From NCBI GenBank assembly GCA_025667525.1, contig CM046881.1:499803627-499867626 (forward strand): a stretch of DNA of 64,000 bases. Reading direction: 5' to 3'. This document shows positions 45,664 through 56,954 of this stretch, piece after piece (position 1 is the stretch's first letter; each line of letters starts with the position of its first letter). Under the pieces are notes generated by a model. That model was not told the origin of the DNA, made no database searches, and saw nothing but the letters and a program-made list of their open reading frames with translations. The stretch is from Glebionis coronaria (taxonomy: Eukaryota > Streptophyta > Magnoliopsida > Asterales > Asteraceae). A program made the position numbers and the translations under genes.

Positions 45664-45862
45664 TTACCCGCTGACATGTGTTATTTAGACTCTGATAGAT
45701 GTTGGTGTGACGCTGATAGATGTTGGTGTGACGCTGACAAGGCATGGATGAGACGCTGATGGCCAGGCGCTGACAGGTACAAAGTTGGCGCTGACAGGAA
45801 TAAAGTTGACGCTGACAGGAAGCGTTGACACTTGTTGTCCGATACATTGTTTTTCGAACGCT
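45664..45862 (+). repeat. Cluster of about eleven CGCTGACA-type motifs in E
   Basis: The motif recurs every 15-25 bases, including a tandem duplication of the about 21-bp unit GATGTTGGTGTGACGCTGATA at 45695-45735. The equivalent part of B (about 7305-7425) has fewer copies, so the array has expanded or shrunk between copies. Confidence 0.8.
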
Positions 45863-46698
45863 AACAAGTGTTGTCCGATATTGGACAACACACAGTGTTG
45901 ATATCTCGGACAGTGAAGGATATTGGACAACAAAAGGAATAGCTGCTGTTGAGAAAATTGGTACGTTTTTAGCACACAAAAAGGAGGAATTTACACACGA
46001 AGGTACATGGAATCTCCGTTTTTTATTTATAATATCACGTTGATATTAATGGCTCGGATATTTTTAAAGGGGTCAATGATTTTTAAGTAAGTTAGCAACA
46101 ATTCATGAAGAATTTGATGGATATTTTACATATGGTATGAAGATGTTATTTCATTATAATTCGTCATGAAGAGGTGCTGGCTTAAGGGGAAGAATTATTA
46201 TGGTAAGTTTGATGTTTGAAGAAGATTTTCGCGAGTTTGTGTTCTATCATATCTTAAAGTCGTGCACTTCCAGTCATAGACTTTAAAGGTAACTTGTTCG
46301 TGCGTTAGATGTTTCGTGACGAAGATTTGTCATAACACTTGAAGGAGTTACATTATCGTGCTCAGTGTCTCACAAAGGATGAGAATATTGACAAGGGATC
46401 GAGGTCTACTTATATCTTATCTATAAGTTCTTCATCACGTGGATAGTACAAGATATGAAACATAGGTTTGGGTTATTCTACTTCTACATCAAAAATATTA
46501 TAGTTATTTTTCTTCAAGATCATTATACAGAGCCTACATTTGGAGAATCTTCAAGATTGCATACATTATTTACTTTCCTGTTGATGTGACAAAAAGGGGA
46601 AGACATACATGCTACAATTGAGGGGAAGCAATTTGAAGATGATGTACAACTTACAAGAGATACACAAAGAGTTTTGCCAACATCAACTAGGGGAAGAT

Positions 46699-47277
46699 TG
46701 TTGGGTCAAAAAGTTGATGTGGCAGAAACTCAAAAACAAAGAAAACATGAAGACATTTGTCTAAGCGTTGTCAAGAGCAATCCAAGCGTTGACAAGAGCA
46801 AATCGGAGGTTGATGGCTCAAGTGTTGTCATGTACAATCTAAGCATTGTCACGTACAAACTAAGCATTGATAGAAACGTAGACAAGAAGCCTTTAGAAGC
46901 TTCTATTTGGATATATATGCAGGATATATTCTGTATATGTTTATCTAAATAGAAGATTTACATGTTTATTTGATATCAACTCTTGTAAACCCTAATCCTT
47001 ACACTATAAAAGGAACCAATGGTATTAGGTTTATTCATATCATTCATACACAATGTAAACCTAAAAGCGTGTGTCGACTAGACGTGGGATTCAATGTATA
47101 CACGTCTAGTGATTGTTGATTATTATTATAATTAGCAATCAATTTGTTTTTATTCATGTTCTTTGTTCCTAAACACCTTGTTAATGTGTCGTGTTCTAAT
47201 TCCGCTTTGATTGTATAATCATATGAACATGATGCATTCCTAGTAGCTTAAAAGATCCGGAAACCAAGGTTTCCACA
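46699..47277 (+). repeat. E 3' LTR, 579 bp
   Basis: TGTTGGGTCAAAAAG to GGTTTCCACA, the same family as both LTRs of B. TATA box at 47005-47012, U3 motifs near 46765-46870. Confidence 0.9.
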
Positions 47278-47282
47278 TCAAG
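47278..47282. repeat. Target-site duplication TCAAG, right of E
   Basis: Pairs with 5685-5689, the left flank of A. G1 leader sequence resumes after it. Confidence 0.75.
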
Positions 47283-47823
47283 GAATGAAAACGATCATGT
47301 GAATGAACGCCTTCGATGATTTAGAACGTTGGTGGAACACCAAAACATTCAAGAGGGTTTAATCAAATGAAACCAAGAAAATATATATGATACTTAGATA
47401 ATACTTTGGTTGGCAAACCCTCGATTAGCCCTTTTTATCTAAACAATCACAAGCAAGCGGGGAAACGAGGCGGCGCGAAGCACTTAAGAGCCTTTTTCCT
47501 TAGTGTAGATTTTATAATACCCGCCTTATACCCACCTTATAGTTTGTGTTTTTCAAAATTAAGCTTCACGAAAGTATTTATCTATTTTGCCTTTTCTTTC
47601 TTGTTTGAGGTTCGAATACAATTATTGAGTAATGACCTCCCAATCAAGGTTGTGTTTTTACACTTTTGGAGTACTTGTGAATTTATTGTTCTACTATACA
47701 ATATAGTAATAGTATTCACACAAAAAAACGAAAACCGATAATATGTATTAGTAGAGTGCTACTAATACACATACTATTTATGGTTATATATAAAAAAACA
47801 ATTTCCAAATCAAAACACAACAA
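47283..47823 (-). other. G1 5' leader, distal part
   Basis: Leader between primer site and the A/E insertion. It contains frames of up to 111 codons on the plus strand that look like chance. Nothing else recognised. Confidence 0.6.
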
Positions 47824-47844
47824 CCCTGCCCGGCAGTGGCGCCA
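47824..47844 (-). other. G1 primer-binding site
   Basis: The minus strand reads TGGCGCCACTGCCGGG, the TGGCGCC-type primer site of Athila/Tat elements (tRNA-Asp-like by recall). It proves that the sequence right of the insertion belongs to the minus-strand G1. Confidence 0.85.
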
Positions 47845-49638
47845 TAATGATAGTGGTAAAATACGTCTTTTAGGAAAAAGAGCGTAATTAAGGCAAGTAT
47901 TTAGTGTCGGTTTAGGAAAACCAAGCACTAATGACCCAAAAGTGGGGATCGTTCTCAAGGATGCAAGTGCGTTGTATTAAGAATTGATTAATGGTTTGTG
48001 ATTATATTGATGAGAAATGAAAAGAAGAAAAGAGATTAGAAGAGAATGACGGTTACGGTTATGAATTAAAATAAGACGAATAGTCGTGCACGTAAAACCG
48101 TAAAAAGTGACAAAATTAAAAAATTACCATAAAAATTCCTAGAAAATTGCAATAAATCTTATAAAGTGTAATTAGAGTTTACAAAAAATCAAAAATCACT
48201 CAAACCTTTTATTTAATTAAATAATAATTTTTTAATGCTAATTAAAGCCCAAAAATCAATTTAATTAACAAAAAGCCTAAAATGAGATTTTTTCACTGGT
48301 AAACCTCTAAAATGACTTAACTAAATTTATAACTATCTTTGAAAATTTTAAAATTAATAAAAAGTATTTAAAAACAATTAAAAACCATTTAAACTTAAAA
48401 TAATTATAAAAATTAATCTAATGACACTAAAATTATTCTAAAAATTGTAATATTCCTAAATTAATGTATTTGATCTAAGAAAAATGGAAAAACTTGAAAA
48501 ATCTAAATTTTAATTATTAATAATAAAATAATAATAAAATATTAATAAAAGTCCAAAATTTATAAAAAATTCTAAAAAGTTCCAAAACTACTTATTTTAA
48601 CCTAAATAACACAAAAATGAAGTTGAAATTACAAATATACCCCTAATGGGCCTTGAAATGAGCCAAAAGTCCAAACAGACCCCTTAATGGGCTTTTTAAG
48701 GCCCAATAAGAAAAATGTTGTCCAAATATGCCAAAAATCTTCTATCTGACTTAAAATTTGATTTTAAGAACAAAACTCTGAAGGCCTAAAAGCTGAAAAT
48801 GTGTTTAAGCTAGGTTATTTCAAAGCAACTTATTCTTAATGGGCTTTTTGGCCCATTAAGCTATAAGCTGATGCCATAAGCTCAAATTTGACACACAAGC
48901 TTCTTTTGAGTTACTTATGAGATTTGTAGAAACAAATTTTGAAAAAGCACAAGAAATAAGCTTGAATAAGCTAAAAGCTATCTTCACATAACGACAAAAT
49001 AGTCGTTTTCGAGTTCTAGACCACCTCAAGTGTTGATTCAAGTTTTAAAAGCTTTTAAATGACTTAATTAAGCAGAATAATAAAAAAGTATTCAAATAAG
49101 CACAAGAAATAAGCCAGAATAAGCAGATAAACACTTGTTTTAAAGTCAACTTAATGATTTTCTAGTAAAAAGCCAAAGTCAAAGTCTAATAAGCTCCAGA
49201 TCAAATAAATGGGTAAAATGAGAAAGATCTATCACAAAAATAAGCTGTTGCAAGTCTGGATAAGCCAAATTGGCTTATGAATAAGTTGAATGGTAATTAA
49301 CACTAGCAAGGGCTAGTTTTGGATGTTGAGCAGTGGGAACTTTTCCCACTGCTTGACTTTCTTGACTTTTTGTCTTTAGTGACTTTTTTGTGGATTCAAG
49401 TTACAAACAAGGCACCCTTGTAACCAATAGATCACAAGGAGTCAAGAACAACAAAAATATCACACTTCCAATCAGCCAATCAGTGCAGTTAATTCAATTT
49501 ATCACCAGATAAGCACCAGATATGAACATAAGCAGTTATGAACTTAATAAGCTGTTTAAGCAAGATTCAGCCAACCAAATTGCACCAAAAGCATACACAA
49601 GCTATAATTAATTCAAATGAACAATAATTAATAATAAA
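47845..49638 (-). mobile_element. G1 right part: 5' LTR, truncated or abutted by G2
   Basis: AT-rich, non-coding, directly next to the primer site, so this is the 5' LTR of G1. Its outer end is not clear; it may be cut by the G2 LTR at 49639. A perfect 11-bp hairpin with a 3-base loop lies at 49329-49353. Words with GGGCTTTTTGGCCCA-like inverted structure occur at 48839-48858. No LTR partner is present in the window. Confidence 0.65.
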
Positions 49639-50067
49639 TGTGAAAACACTTACCCTTTTACCACTTATTTCCAATAATAACAAGACCAAAACGTGTATTT
49701 TATGTCGTAAATGTCGGAATTATGCGTGGTTTGTGTTTTTATTGTGTTTTAGGACCAAAAGATGAAAAAGGAAGAAAACATGGGCTATCATGGGCTTTTA
49801 TCGAAGAAAACGAGAAAAGACAAAGTCAAAAGATCAAGAGTGCAAAAAGAACGGAATTCCAAGGCCTATTCTGAGATTTATCGAAGAAAAAGTCTAAAGA
49901 CGGAAGTTTAATGAAGTCGAAGAACTCAAGTCTAATAGAAGAAGAAAATTATATGACAAGTTCAATTTGTATCGACAAATCCTGAGACGACGTCGAGAAA
50001 GACAAAGCATTTAAATCGAGTCAAGAAGAAAGAAAGAAGGAAGCAACACATGCACCCTCCCACTTCC

Positions 50068-50099
50068 TATAAATACCCTCCTAATGACACATTAGGAGG
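50068..50099 (+). promoter_or_regulatory. TATA box followed by a perfect hairpin
   Basis: TATAAATA at 50068, then a 10-bp stem (CCTCCTAATG / CATTAGGAGG) with loop ACA at 50077-50099, at the expected transcription start. Conserved in the 3' LTR at about 62193-62224 with a 9-bp stem. Confidence 0.6.
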
Positions 50100-50599
50100 T
50101 AGTTAGTTAATTAGTTCATTTTCAATTTTAGTAGTTTTAGAGAGAGAAAGTGTTTAACTTTCTCTCACTCGGAAAACTTCATCTTTTATTACTTTCTTGT
50201 TTGAATCAAATATTTACTTTTGAGAGTTTAACATTATTTTGATCTTTAATCTTCTTCTACCTTTCTTTATTTTGATCTTGATTAGTGATAATCTTTGATT
50301 TTGTTTTCATCTTGATGTTTATATGATTAAAAAGTTTATCTTTTTGATCATATCTAAGTTTTTATACGGATTGAGCTTTGAGCTTATCATGCTTATTGGC
50401 TTATTTTGTATTTAGCTTATTTGTTTTTTATTGTTTGATTTAAAAAAGTTGCTTATTTTAAGTTTAAAAAGTTCTTAATGTATGCTTATTAGGTCTTATT
50501 ATTATTAATTCGATCAAGTTTTGGATTGAGCTTATTAAAAATAGCTTAATACTTGGCTTATTTACGAATACATACCATCAGAAAGGGTAAAACCCCTTT

Positions 50600-50905
50600 C
50601 CGATTGGAGGTAATTATTCCGATCAACTTCACAAGTATTTCGATCAACAGGATCGGAATAGGGTTTTATGATTCCGATTTGCATTCCAAATGAGGAAGTT
50701 ATTGGATATTCCGATTGGATTTGATTTCTATTATTCTGATTGTGTCCCCTTTATTCATTCCGATAACCTTGCCTTGCCATTATTCCGACTGCATTCCGAT
50801 TTGGCCTCATTCCAACCAGCATTCCGATCTGATTCTGATAAGGCATTCCGATTGGACTTTCCGACCAGCATTCTGATCTGATTCCGATAAGGCATTCCGA
50901 TGGTT
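50600..50905 (+). repeat. ATTCCGAT-type short repeats inside the LTR
   Basis: About 15 copies of ATTCCGAT or one-base variants, irregularly spaced over 300 bases, in the 5' leader part of the LTR. The same block is in the other LTR at 62740-63070. Confidence 0.8.
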
Positions 50906-51238
50906 TAATTTTAAGTTCGTTTTACCAAGTTTTCAAGTTTTAATTCATTACGTTTTAATTTCCAAAATTTGCACGCTTCCCGAAATCTCTATTTTTACCA
51001 AGTATTTTTTAATTTTGTTTTTAAGTTTTCAATCATTCATTTTTAACTCGTCATTTTAGTTTAATTTTTAAAGGTTTAATTTTACTCAGACATTTTCATA
51101 TTTGCTTTTAGTTTAAAAATAGATAACCAAACCATTTATTTTCCACCAAGAACGACTGAGTCGCACTAATTAACGGTAATGAATTCGAAAAGATCAGACG
51201 ATAACTGTTTATATATAAGTGAAAACCTAGTTATTAAA

Positions 51239-51251
51239 TGGCGCCGCTGCC
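51239..51251 (+). other. G2 primer-binding site
   Basis: TGGCGCCGCTGCC directly after the LTR, as in Athila/Tat elements. Confidence 0.9.
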
Positions 51252-51532
51252 AGCTCTTTTCGTTAAGATTAACGGTTTAAGGTGAGAGACGCGTTGGATT
51301 TTGGGATCCGTTCATCTTTGAACGTTATTTTTCTTGCTTAAATTTACAAAAATCCTAAAAAATATAAAATTTTCAAAAATACAAAAAAATAGAAAACATA
51401 AAAAAACAAAAATATTTCTTGTCTAATTTTCTCTTCCTTTTGTAGGTGTGTATGCGTAATCGTGGTCATGTGAAGAAAGTAGCTCAAGCCGAAGTCATTA
51501 CTCCACCTATTGTCATTATGCACAATTGACCA

Positions 51533-53907
51533 ATGATCGAGCTTTTGCAATCGCACGTAGAGGGCAACACCGATGCTATTGTCATACCCGAGATTGGAGC
51601 CAACAATTTTGTACTCAAATCCGGCTTCATTCAAATGGTCTCTGCTCAACCTTTCTTGGGGCGTTCGCTTGATGATCCTCATGACCATATAAAAAGGTTT
51701 CTTCAACTCACCAATACGGTTAAGTATAATGGGGTTTCACAAGAGGTAATTCGTTTACAACTTTTTCCTTTCTCCTTAGAGGGACAAGCCCGGAATTGGC
51801 TTGATAAGGAACCGCCACAAAGTATTCTTACGTGGACGGATTTAGAGACCAAATTCATCAACTACTTTTTCCCACCCTCACGTACTACCGCTTTGCGGAA
51901 TGAAATCATTACATTTGAACAAAAGTACGGTGAGACATTTAGTGAATCTTGGGATAGTTTTAAGGAACTTTTAAGAAAGTGTCCACAACGTGGTTCCACA
52001 AAAGTATATCAAATAAATACTTTTTACAATGGGTTAAGCATGAATGACCAAGATTTACTAAATAGTGCCTCGGGGGGGGTAATATTTTGGTTAAGTCTTC
52101 TAATGCCGCTTGGGATATTATTGAAAATAAGTCTATAGTGCAAACCAAAAGTGTTCGGACTAATGTGGCTAGTGCTAGCACTAATGAGAGCGACAAGAGA
52201 ATTGATAAGCTTACTATGCTTGTTGAAACACTTGCTCTCCAAACCGCTAATAACACCAAAGCTATCAATGCACAAGTTAATGCTTTAAGTCAATCATGTG
52301 AAATATGCGGGGGATCTCATTCATACACCGATTGTCCTTCGACTCATGACAATCCAGAAAATGTGTATGCCGCCAACGGTAACTTTTCTACGGGAGGCTA
52401 TCAAGCACGTCCTCAAGGTGACCGCAATTTGCTCAGCTATCGCTCAAACAACTTTCTTTCACCACCTGGTTTTCCACCTCAAAACCCAAACAACCTCAAC
52501 CGCAACAATCAAAACAAACCACGAGCTCCAAATCAATATCAAACCCAAAGAAACCCATATCCACCTCAAAGAAACAATCAACTTCACCAACCACCCGCTT
52601 ATCAACCACCTGCCTACCATACTGTTCCTCCAACCCAACGCACCACATTTAATCAAGTGGTTGACACTTACATGAGGACTAATGATGTGATATTGCAAAA
52701 TCTTCAGCAGGAAATGGCCAACATGAAAGCAGATATGGTGAAGCAAGGGAATGATCTTCGAGCCGATATGCGAAACTCTTTGGCAAGTCAAACGAATGAC
52801 TTAAGGAACATGATGGCAAGTTTCTTCCCAAGTAATCAAGCCTCTGGTTCGGGTTCTCTTCGGAGTAACACTGTCGCTAATCCAAGAGGGGAGATGAAAG
52901 CAATCACCACTCGCAGTGGAAAAGGTTTAAAGGAACCCGAGCTTCCTACACCTACACCGGTGATTGTGACAAAGGAAAAAGAGTCCCCTTCTCCAATCCC
53001 TCCACTTTCTACTTCTCCAATTCCTCCACCCTCTACTTCCACCCCTCCACCACCCAAGGATGTGAGTGAGAATTCCATTCCAAAGCCTTCATCTCAACCC
53101 AATATACCTTATCCTTCGAGGTTGAGGAATGAGAAATTGAAGAACAAGGATGATATTCAGGTTTCTAAGTTTCTTAAAATGTTTAAACAACTGAATTTCA
53201 ATATCTCCTTTGCTAAGGCTCTCGTTCACATGCCAAAATATGCTAAAATGTTTAAAGATCTTCTCAGTGATAAGGAGAAACTTCTTGATATTGCTCAGAC
53301 CCAACTTAATGAGAATTGCTCTATAGTGCTCTTAAGGAAATTACCCACCAAACTTGGTGATCCGGGTGGTTTTCTCATTCCTTGCAACATCCCCGGGGTA
53401 GAGAATTGTATGGCCCTAGCCGATCTAGGTGCTAGTATAAACTTAATGCCTTTAAGCGTTTGGAAACAATTGTCTCTACCCGAGCTAGTCCCCACACGAA
53501 TGACATTGGAATTAGCTAACCGTACGGTTGCTTATCCGGTGGGGATAGCCGAAGATGTCTTCGTCGGTGTTGACAAATTCACCTTTCCGGTGGATTTTGT
53601 TGTCGTTGACTACGAGGTGGATCCCCGTGTTCCATTAATCATTGGACGTCCATTCTTGAGGACCGGTCGCACTCTCATTGATTTAGTCGCGAAGAACATA
53701 ATCATGAGAGCTGGTAACGATAAAATCGGCTTCAACATGGGAAAACTTTCTAAGCAACCTTCTGAAAACGAGAGTGTTAATTTCATTGACGTTCTTGATG
53801 AGGCTTGTGAAGAACATTTCAAAGACGCTTGTAAAAGTGGTTCTTCTTCTCTACCCACTGTTGAGACTGTTGCCTCCATTTATCCCTCACTAACTCCATT
53901 TGGATAA
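51533..53907 (+). pseudogene. gag: G2 gag and protease, broken
   Basis: The capsid part has LQSHVEGNT, FLQLTNTVKYNGV, GQARNWLDKEP and LETKFINYFFPPSRT up to about 52070. A run of eight G at 52072-52079 shifts the frame; downstream text continues in the next frame. Zinc knuckle CEICGGSHSYTDC at 52297-52335 (C-x2-C-x3-H-x4-C), then an Asn/Pro/Gln-rich stretch, a coiled-coil segment, TTRSGKG, a proline-rich spacer, and a protease with ALADLGASINLMP (Asp codon at 53421) and IIGRPFL. A TAA at 53905 ends the piece; RT continues in the same frame. Apart from the shift it is well kept. Confidence 0.88.
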
Positions 53908-55621
53908 AGTGATATCATTTTCAATGAACTTGAAGCAACTTTAGGAGATGTGAACTTGCAATATGACGATTCTCCCTCCAATTGGGATGAAGACATTCGT
54001 ACCATTGAGAAACTTCTCAACGACGACCATATTTCTCCACCATCTCTTAACGATATCTCTTTCGATGAACCGAATTTGACTACGCCTTCCATCGAAAATC
54101 CTCCGGATTTAGAGCTTAAGGATCCGTTGTCTCATCTCGAGTACGTTTTCCTTGAAGACAACAAGAAGTCACCCGTCATCATTGCAAAGGAATTGAAAGA
54201 AGAAGAAAAATCTCGACTTATCACCGTGCTGAAGAATCATAAGAAAGCGATTGCTTGGAAAATCTCCGATATTCGTGGAATTGATCCTCACTTTTGCACA
54301 AATAAAATTCTCATGGAGGACGACTTTAAACCCACTATTAAAAACCAAAGAAGTGTGAATTCAAAGATCCATGACGTTATCAAAAAATAGGTTATCAAAC
54401 TTCTTGATGCGGGAATGATCTACCCTATCTCGGATTTAGCATGGTTTAGTCCGGTCCATTGTGTGCCTAAGAAAGGCGGAATCACCGTTGTTCCCAATGA
54501 AAACAACGAGTTGATTCCTACTCGTCTCGTTACAGGGTGGAGAGTTTGTATAGACTATCGTAAACTCAATGATGCTACGAGAAAGGATCATTTTCCCCTT
54601 CCTTTCATGGACCAAATGCTTGAACGTCTAGCGGGTAATGACTATTACTGCTTTTTAGACGGTTTCTCTGGGTATTTTCAAATTCCCATCGATCCCAAAG
54701 ACCAAGAGAAAACCACATTCACATGTCCTTATGGAACATTTGCTTACAAACGAATGCCTTTTGGCTTATACAATGCTCCTGGGATGTTCCAAAGGTGTAT
54801 GATGGCTATTTCCCATGACATGGTTGAAGAAACTATGGAAGTCTTCATGGATGATTTCTCGGTCTATGGCGATTCTTTCTCTTCTTGCCTCGCCAATTTG
54901 GAACGCATGCTCAAACGATGTGAAGACACTCGCCTTGTTCTAAATTGGGAAAAATGCCATTTCATGGTAAAAGAAGGCATTGTGCTTGGACATAAAATCT
55001 CAAAAGCCGGTCTTGAAGTGGACGGTGCTAAAGTGGATGTCATAGCCAAATTACCTGCACCTTCAACTGTGAAGGATGTGAGAAGTTTCCTTGGTCATGC
55101 GGGCTTCTATCGTCGATTCATTCAAGATTTCTCTAAAATCGCTCGCCCGATGACCAACCTCTTGGAAAAAGATACTCCTTTCATCTTTTACAAAGAGTGT
55201 ATTGAATCCTTCAATCTTCTTAAGGACAAGCTAACTAAGGCACCGGTCTTGGTTACCCCTAATTGGGAGCTACCTTTTGAATTGATGTGTGATGCTAGCG
55301 ACTTTGCTATTGGAGCGCTTTTAGGCTCAATTGCATTATACCACTACTAAAAAAGAGCTTTTAGCTGTAGTGTATGCTTTTGAGAAGTTCCGCCCCTATC
55401 TTGTCCTTTCTACCACCATCGTGTACACCGATCATTCCGCGTTGAAGTACTTGTTGACTAAACAAGATTCTAAGCCAAGACTTCTTCGTTCGGTTTTACT
55501 CCTTCAATAATTCAACATTGAAATTCGTGACAAGAAGGGAGTCGAAAACCTAGCCGCGGATCAAATAAGTAGACTTGAGGATCCTTATCAAGGGGATCAT
55601 CCGAATCAAGAGATCAATGAC
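53908..55621 (+). pseudogene. pol: G2 reverse transcriptase and RNase H, broken
   Basis: In frame with the protease piece. A TAG at 54388 interrupts the stretch before DAGMIYPIS. RT motifs: TGWRVCIDYRKLND, PFMDQMLERLAG, MPFGLYNAP, and FMDD at 54844-54855. The thumb has FLGHAGFYRRFI. RNase H begins CDASDFAIGALLG at about 55288, then a deletion of roughly 20 codons near 55328 joins it to YTTTKKELLAVVYAFEKF in another frame. A TAA lies near 55507. The GFSGYFQIPID stretch is intact, unlike in G1. Confidence 0.88.
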
Positions 55622-56954
55622 TCTTTTCCCCTTGAGGCCTTAATGTCTATCAATCCAAATCTTGATGACACCTCGTGGTTTGCGTACATTGCAAACTACT
55701 TAGCGGGTGGAGTTCTCAAGGGAGGGTTAACGTCTCAACAAAAGAAAAATCTCTTTAAAGACATTGAACACTATTTCTGGGACGACCCTTACCTTTTCAA
55801 ACAATGTGCGGATCTTGTCATTTGTCGATGTTTTGATGGGCCGGCAGTGGTACTAATTATTGAAGCTTGCCATAAAGGACCCACCGATGGTCACCTTGGT
55901 CCCAATTACACCGCGAAGAAAGTATTCGACTCTGGATTCTATTGGCCCACCATTTATCGTGACGCTCACGAGATGGTTAAAAATTGTGATGCTTGCCAAC
56001 GCCAAGATCACACATAAAGATGAGATGCCTCAAAATTTTCATACAAGAATGTGAAATCTTTGATGTATGGGGTATCGACTTTATGGGGCCATTTCCATCA
56101 TCTAAAGGGAACAAGTACATCCTCGTAGATGTTGACTACATTTCTAAATGGTTTGAAGCTAAGGATCTCCCTACGAACAATGCGAGGGTGGTTGTGAACT
56201 TTTTGAAGCAGCTTTTTGCTCGATTCGGTGTTCCTCGTGCTATAGTCAGTGACCGCGAGACTCATTTTTACAATGATCATTTTGCTAGAGTCATGGATAA
56301 GTACGGTGTCAATAACCATCTTTCCACCGCTTATCATCCCCAAACTAATGGACAAGCCGAGATATCTAACCGCGAATTGAAGCGAATTCTGGAGCGTACT
56401 GTGGGAGAGCATCGTTCCTCTTGGGCCGATAAATTAGATGATGCTTTGTGGGCTTTCCGTACCACATATAAGACCCCGATTGGTTGTACACCTTATCGTA
56501 TTGTGTACGGGAAAGCATGCCACCTCCCTATCGAGCTTGAACAAAGGCATACTGGGCCTTGAAGTGGGCCAATTTCGACATCAACAAAGCCAGCGATCTT
56601 CGGAAGATTCAACTCAATAAGCTCAATGAACTGAGGAATCAAGCTTATGAGAACTCATTAATCTACAAGGAGAAGACCAAGATCATCCATGATGCAAGGA
56701 TTAAGAACCGAGAGTTACATGTTGGTGATCAAGTCTTACTTTTTAACTCTCGGTTGAAGATCTTCTCGGGCAAACTGAAGAGCCGCTAGTCTGGTCCATT
56801 CACCATCGCCAAAGTCTTCCCATATGGCACCATTGAGCTTTCTCAGCCAAATGGGCCTAATTTTAAGGTGAATGGCCAGCGCGTGAAGTTGTACTTTGGT
56901 CAGGACATCTCTCATGAGATGATTCCATCCCTCACCACGTTTCCCTTGAATTAA
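55622..56954 (+). pseudogene. pol: G2 integrase, broken
   Basis: Zinc site: [12 protein letters not shown] then CDACQ (about 55865-56005). A small frame break follows near 56010. The catalytic core keeps Asp in GIDFMGP (56077), Asp in VSDRETH (56251) and Glu in GQAE (56359), spacing x57 and x35; Gly of SDRGTH is Glu here. After ELEQ (56543) a shift moves to another frame ([28 protein letters not shown]). A TAG at about 56788 replaces Trp in KSRWSG, and the C-terminus ends near 56954. It would have inserted the cDNA. Confidence 0.88.

Larger units (their letters stand above)
45547..47277 (+). mobile_element. E, truncated B-family element, plus orientation
   Basis: Retains part of the interior, the polypurine tract (46689-46698) and the 579-bp 3' LTR (46699-47277), but has no 5' LTR or primer site. 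The interior from about 45615 matches the reverse complement of B (for example the ACCCTAGAT stretch near 45655 with B near 8235). It joins A within the last bases of the A 3' LTR. Its right end is followed by TCAAG, the TSD found to the left of A. Confidence 0.85.
49639..51237 (+). repeat. Athila-like 5' LTR, about 1.6 kb
   Basis: TGTGAAAACAC to TTATTAA just before the primer site. About 96% identical to 61769-63406 over the part compared. TATA box at 50068-50075, a perfect hairpin at 50077-50099, and an ATTCCGAT-rich block at 50600-50905. The end bases are not the usual CA, so the right border is accurate only to a few bases. Confidence 0.85.

Noticed and set aside
45664..45862. Regularly spaced short repeats resembling a CRISPR array
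   Set aside because: Repeats are 8-10 bases, vary, have uneven spacing, and lie in a plant retroelement.
47406..47741. 111-codon frame as a possible host gene
   Set aside because: Lies in the G1 leader, no domain, low-complexity hydrophobic text, no supporting gene structure.
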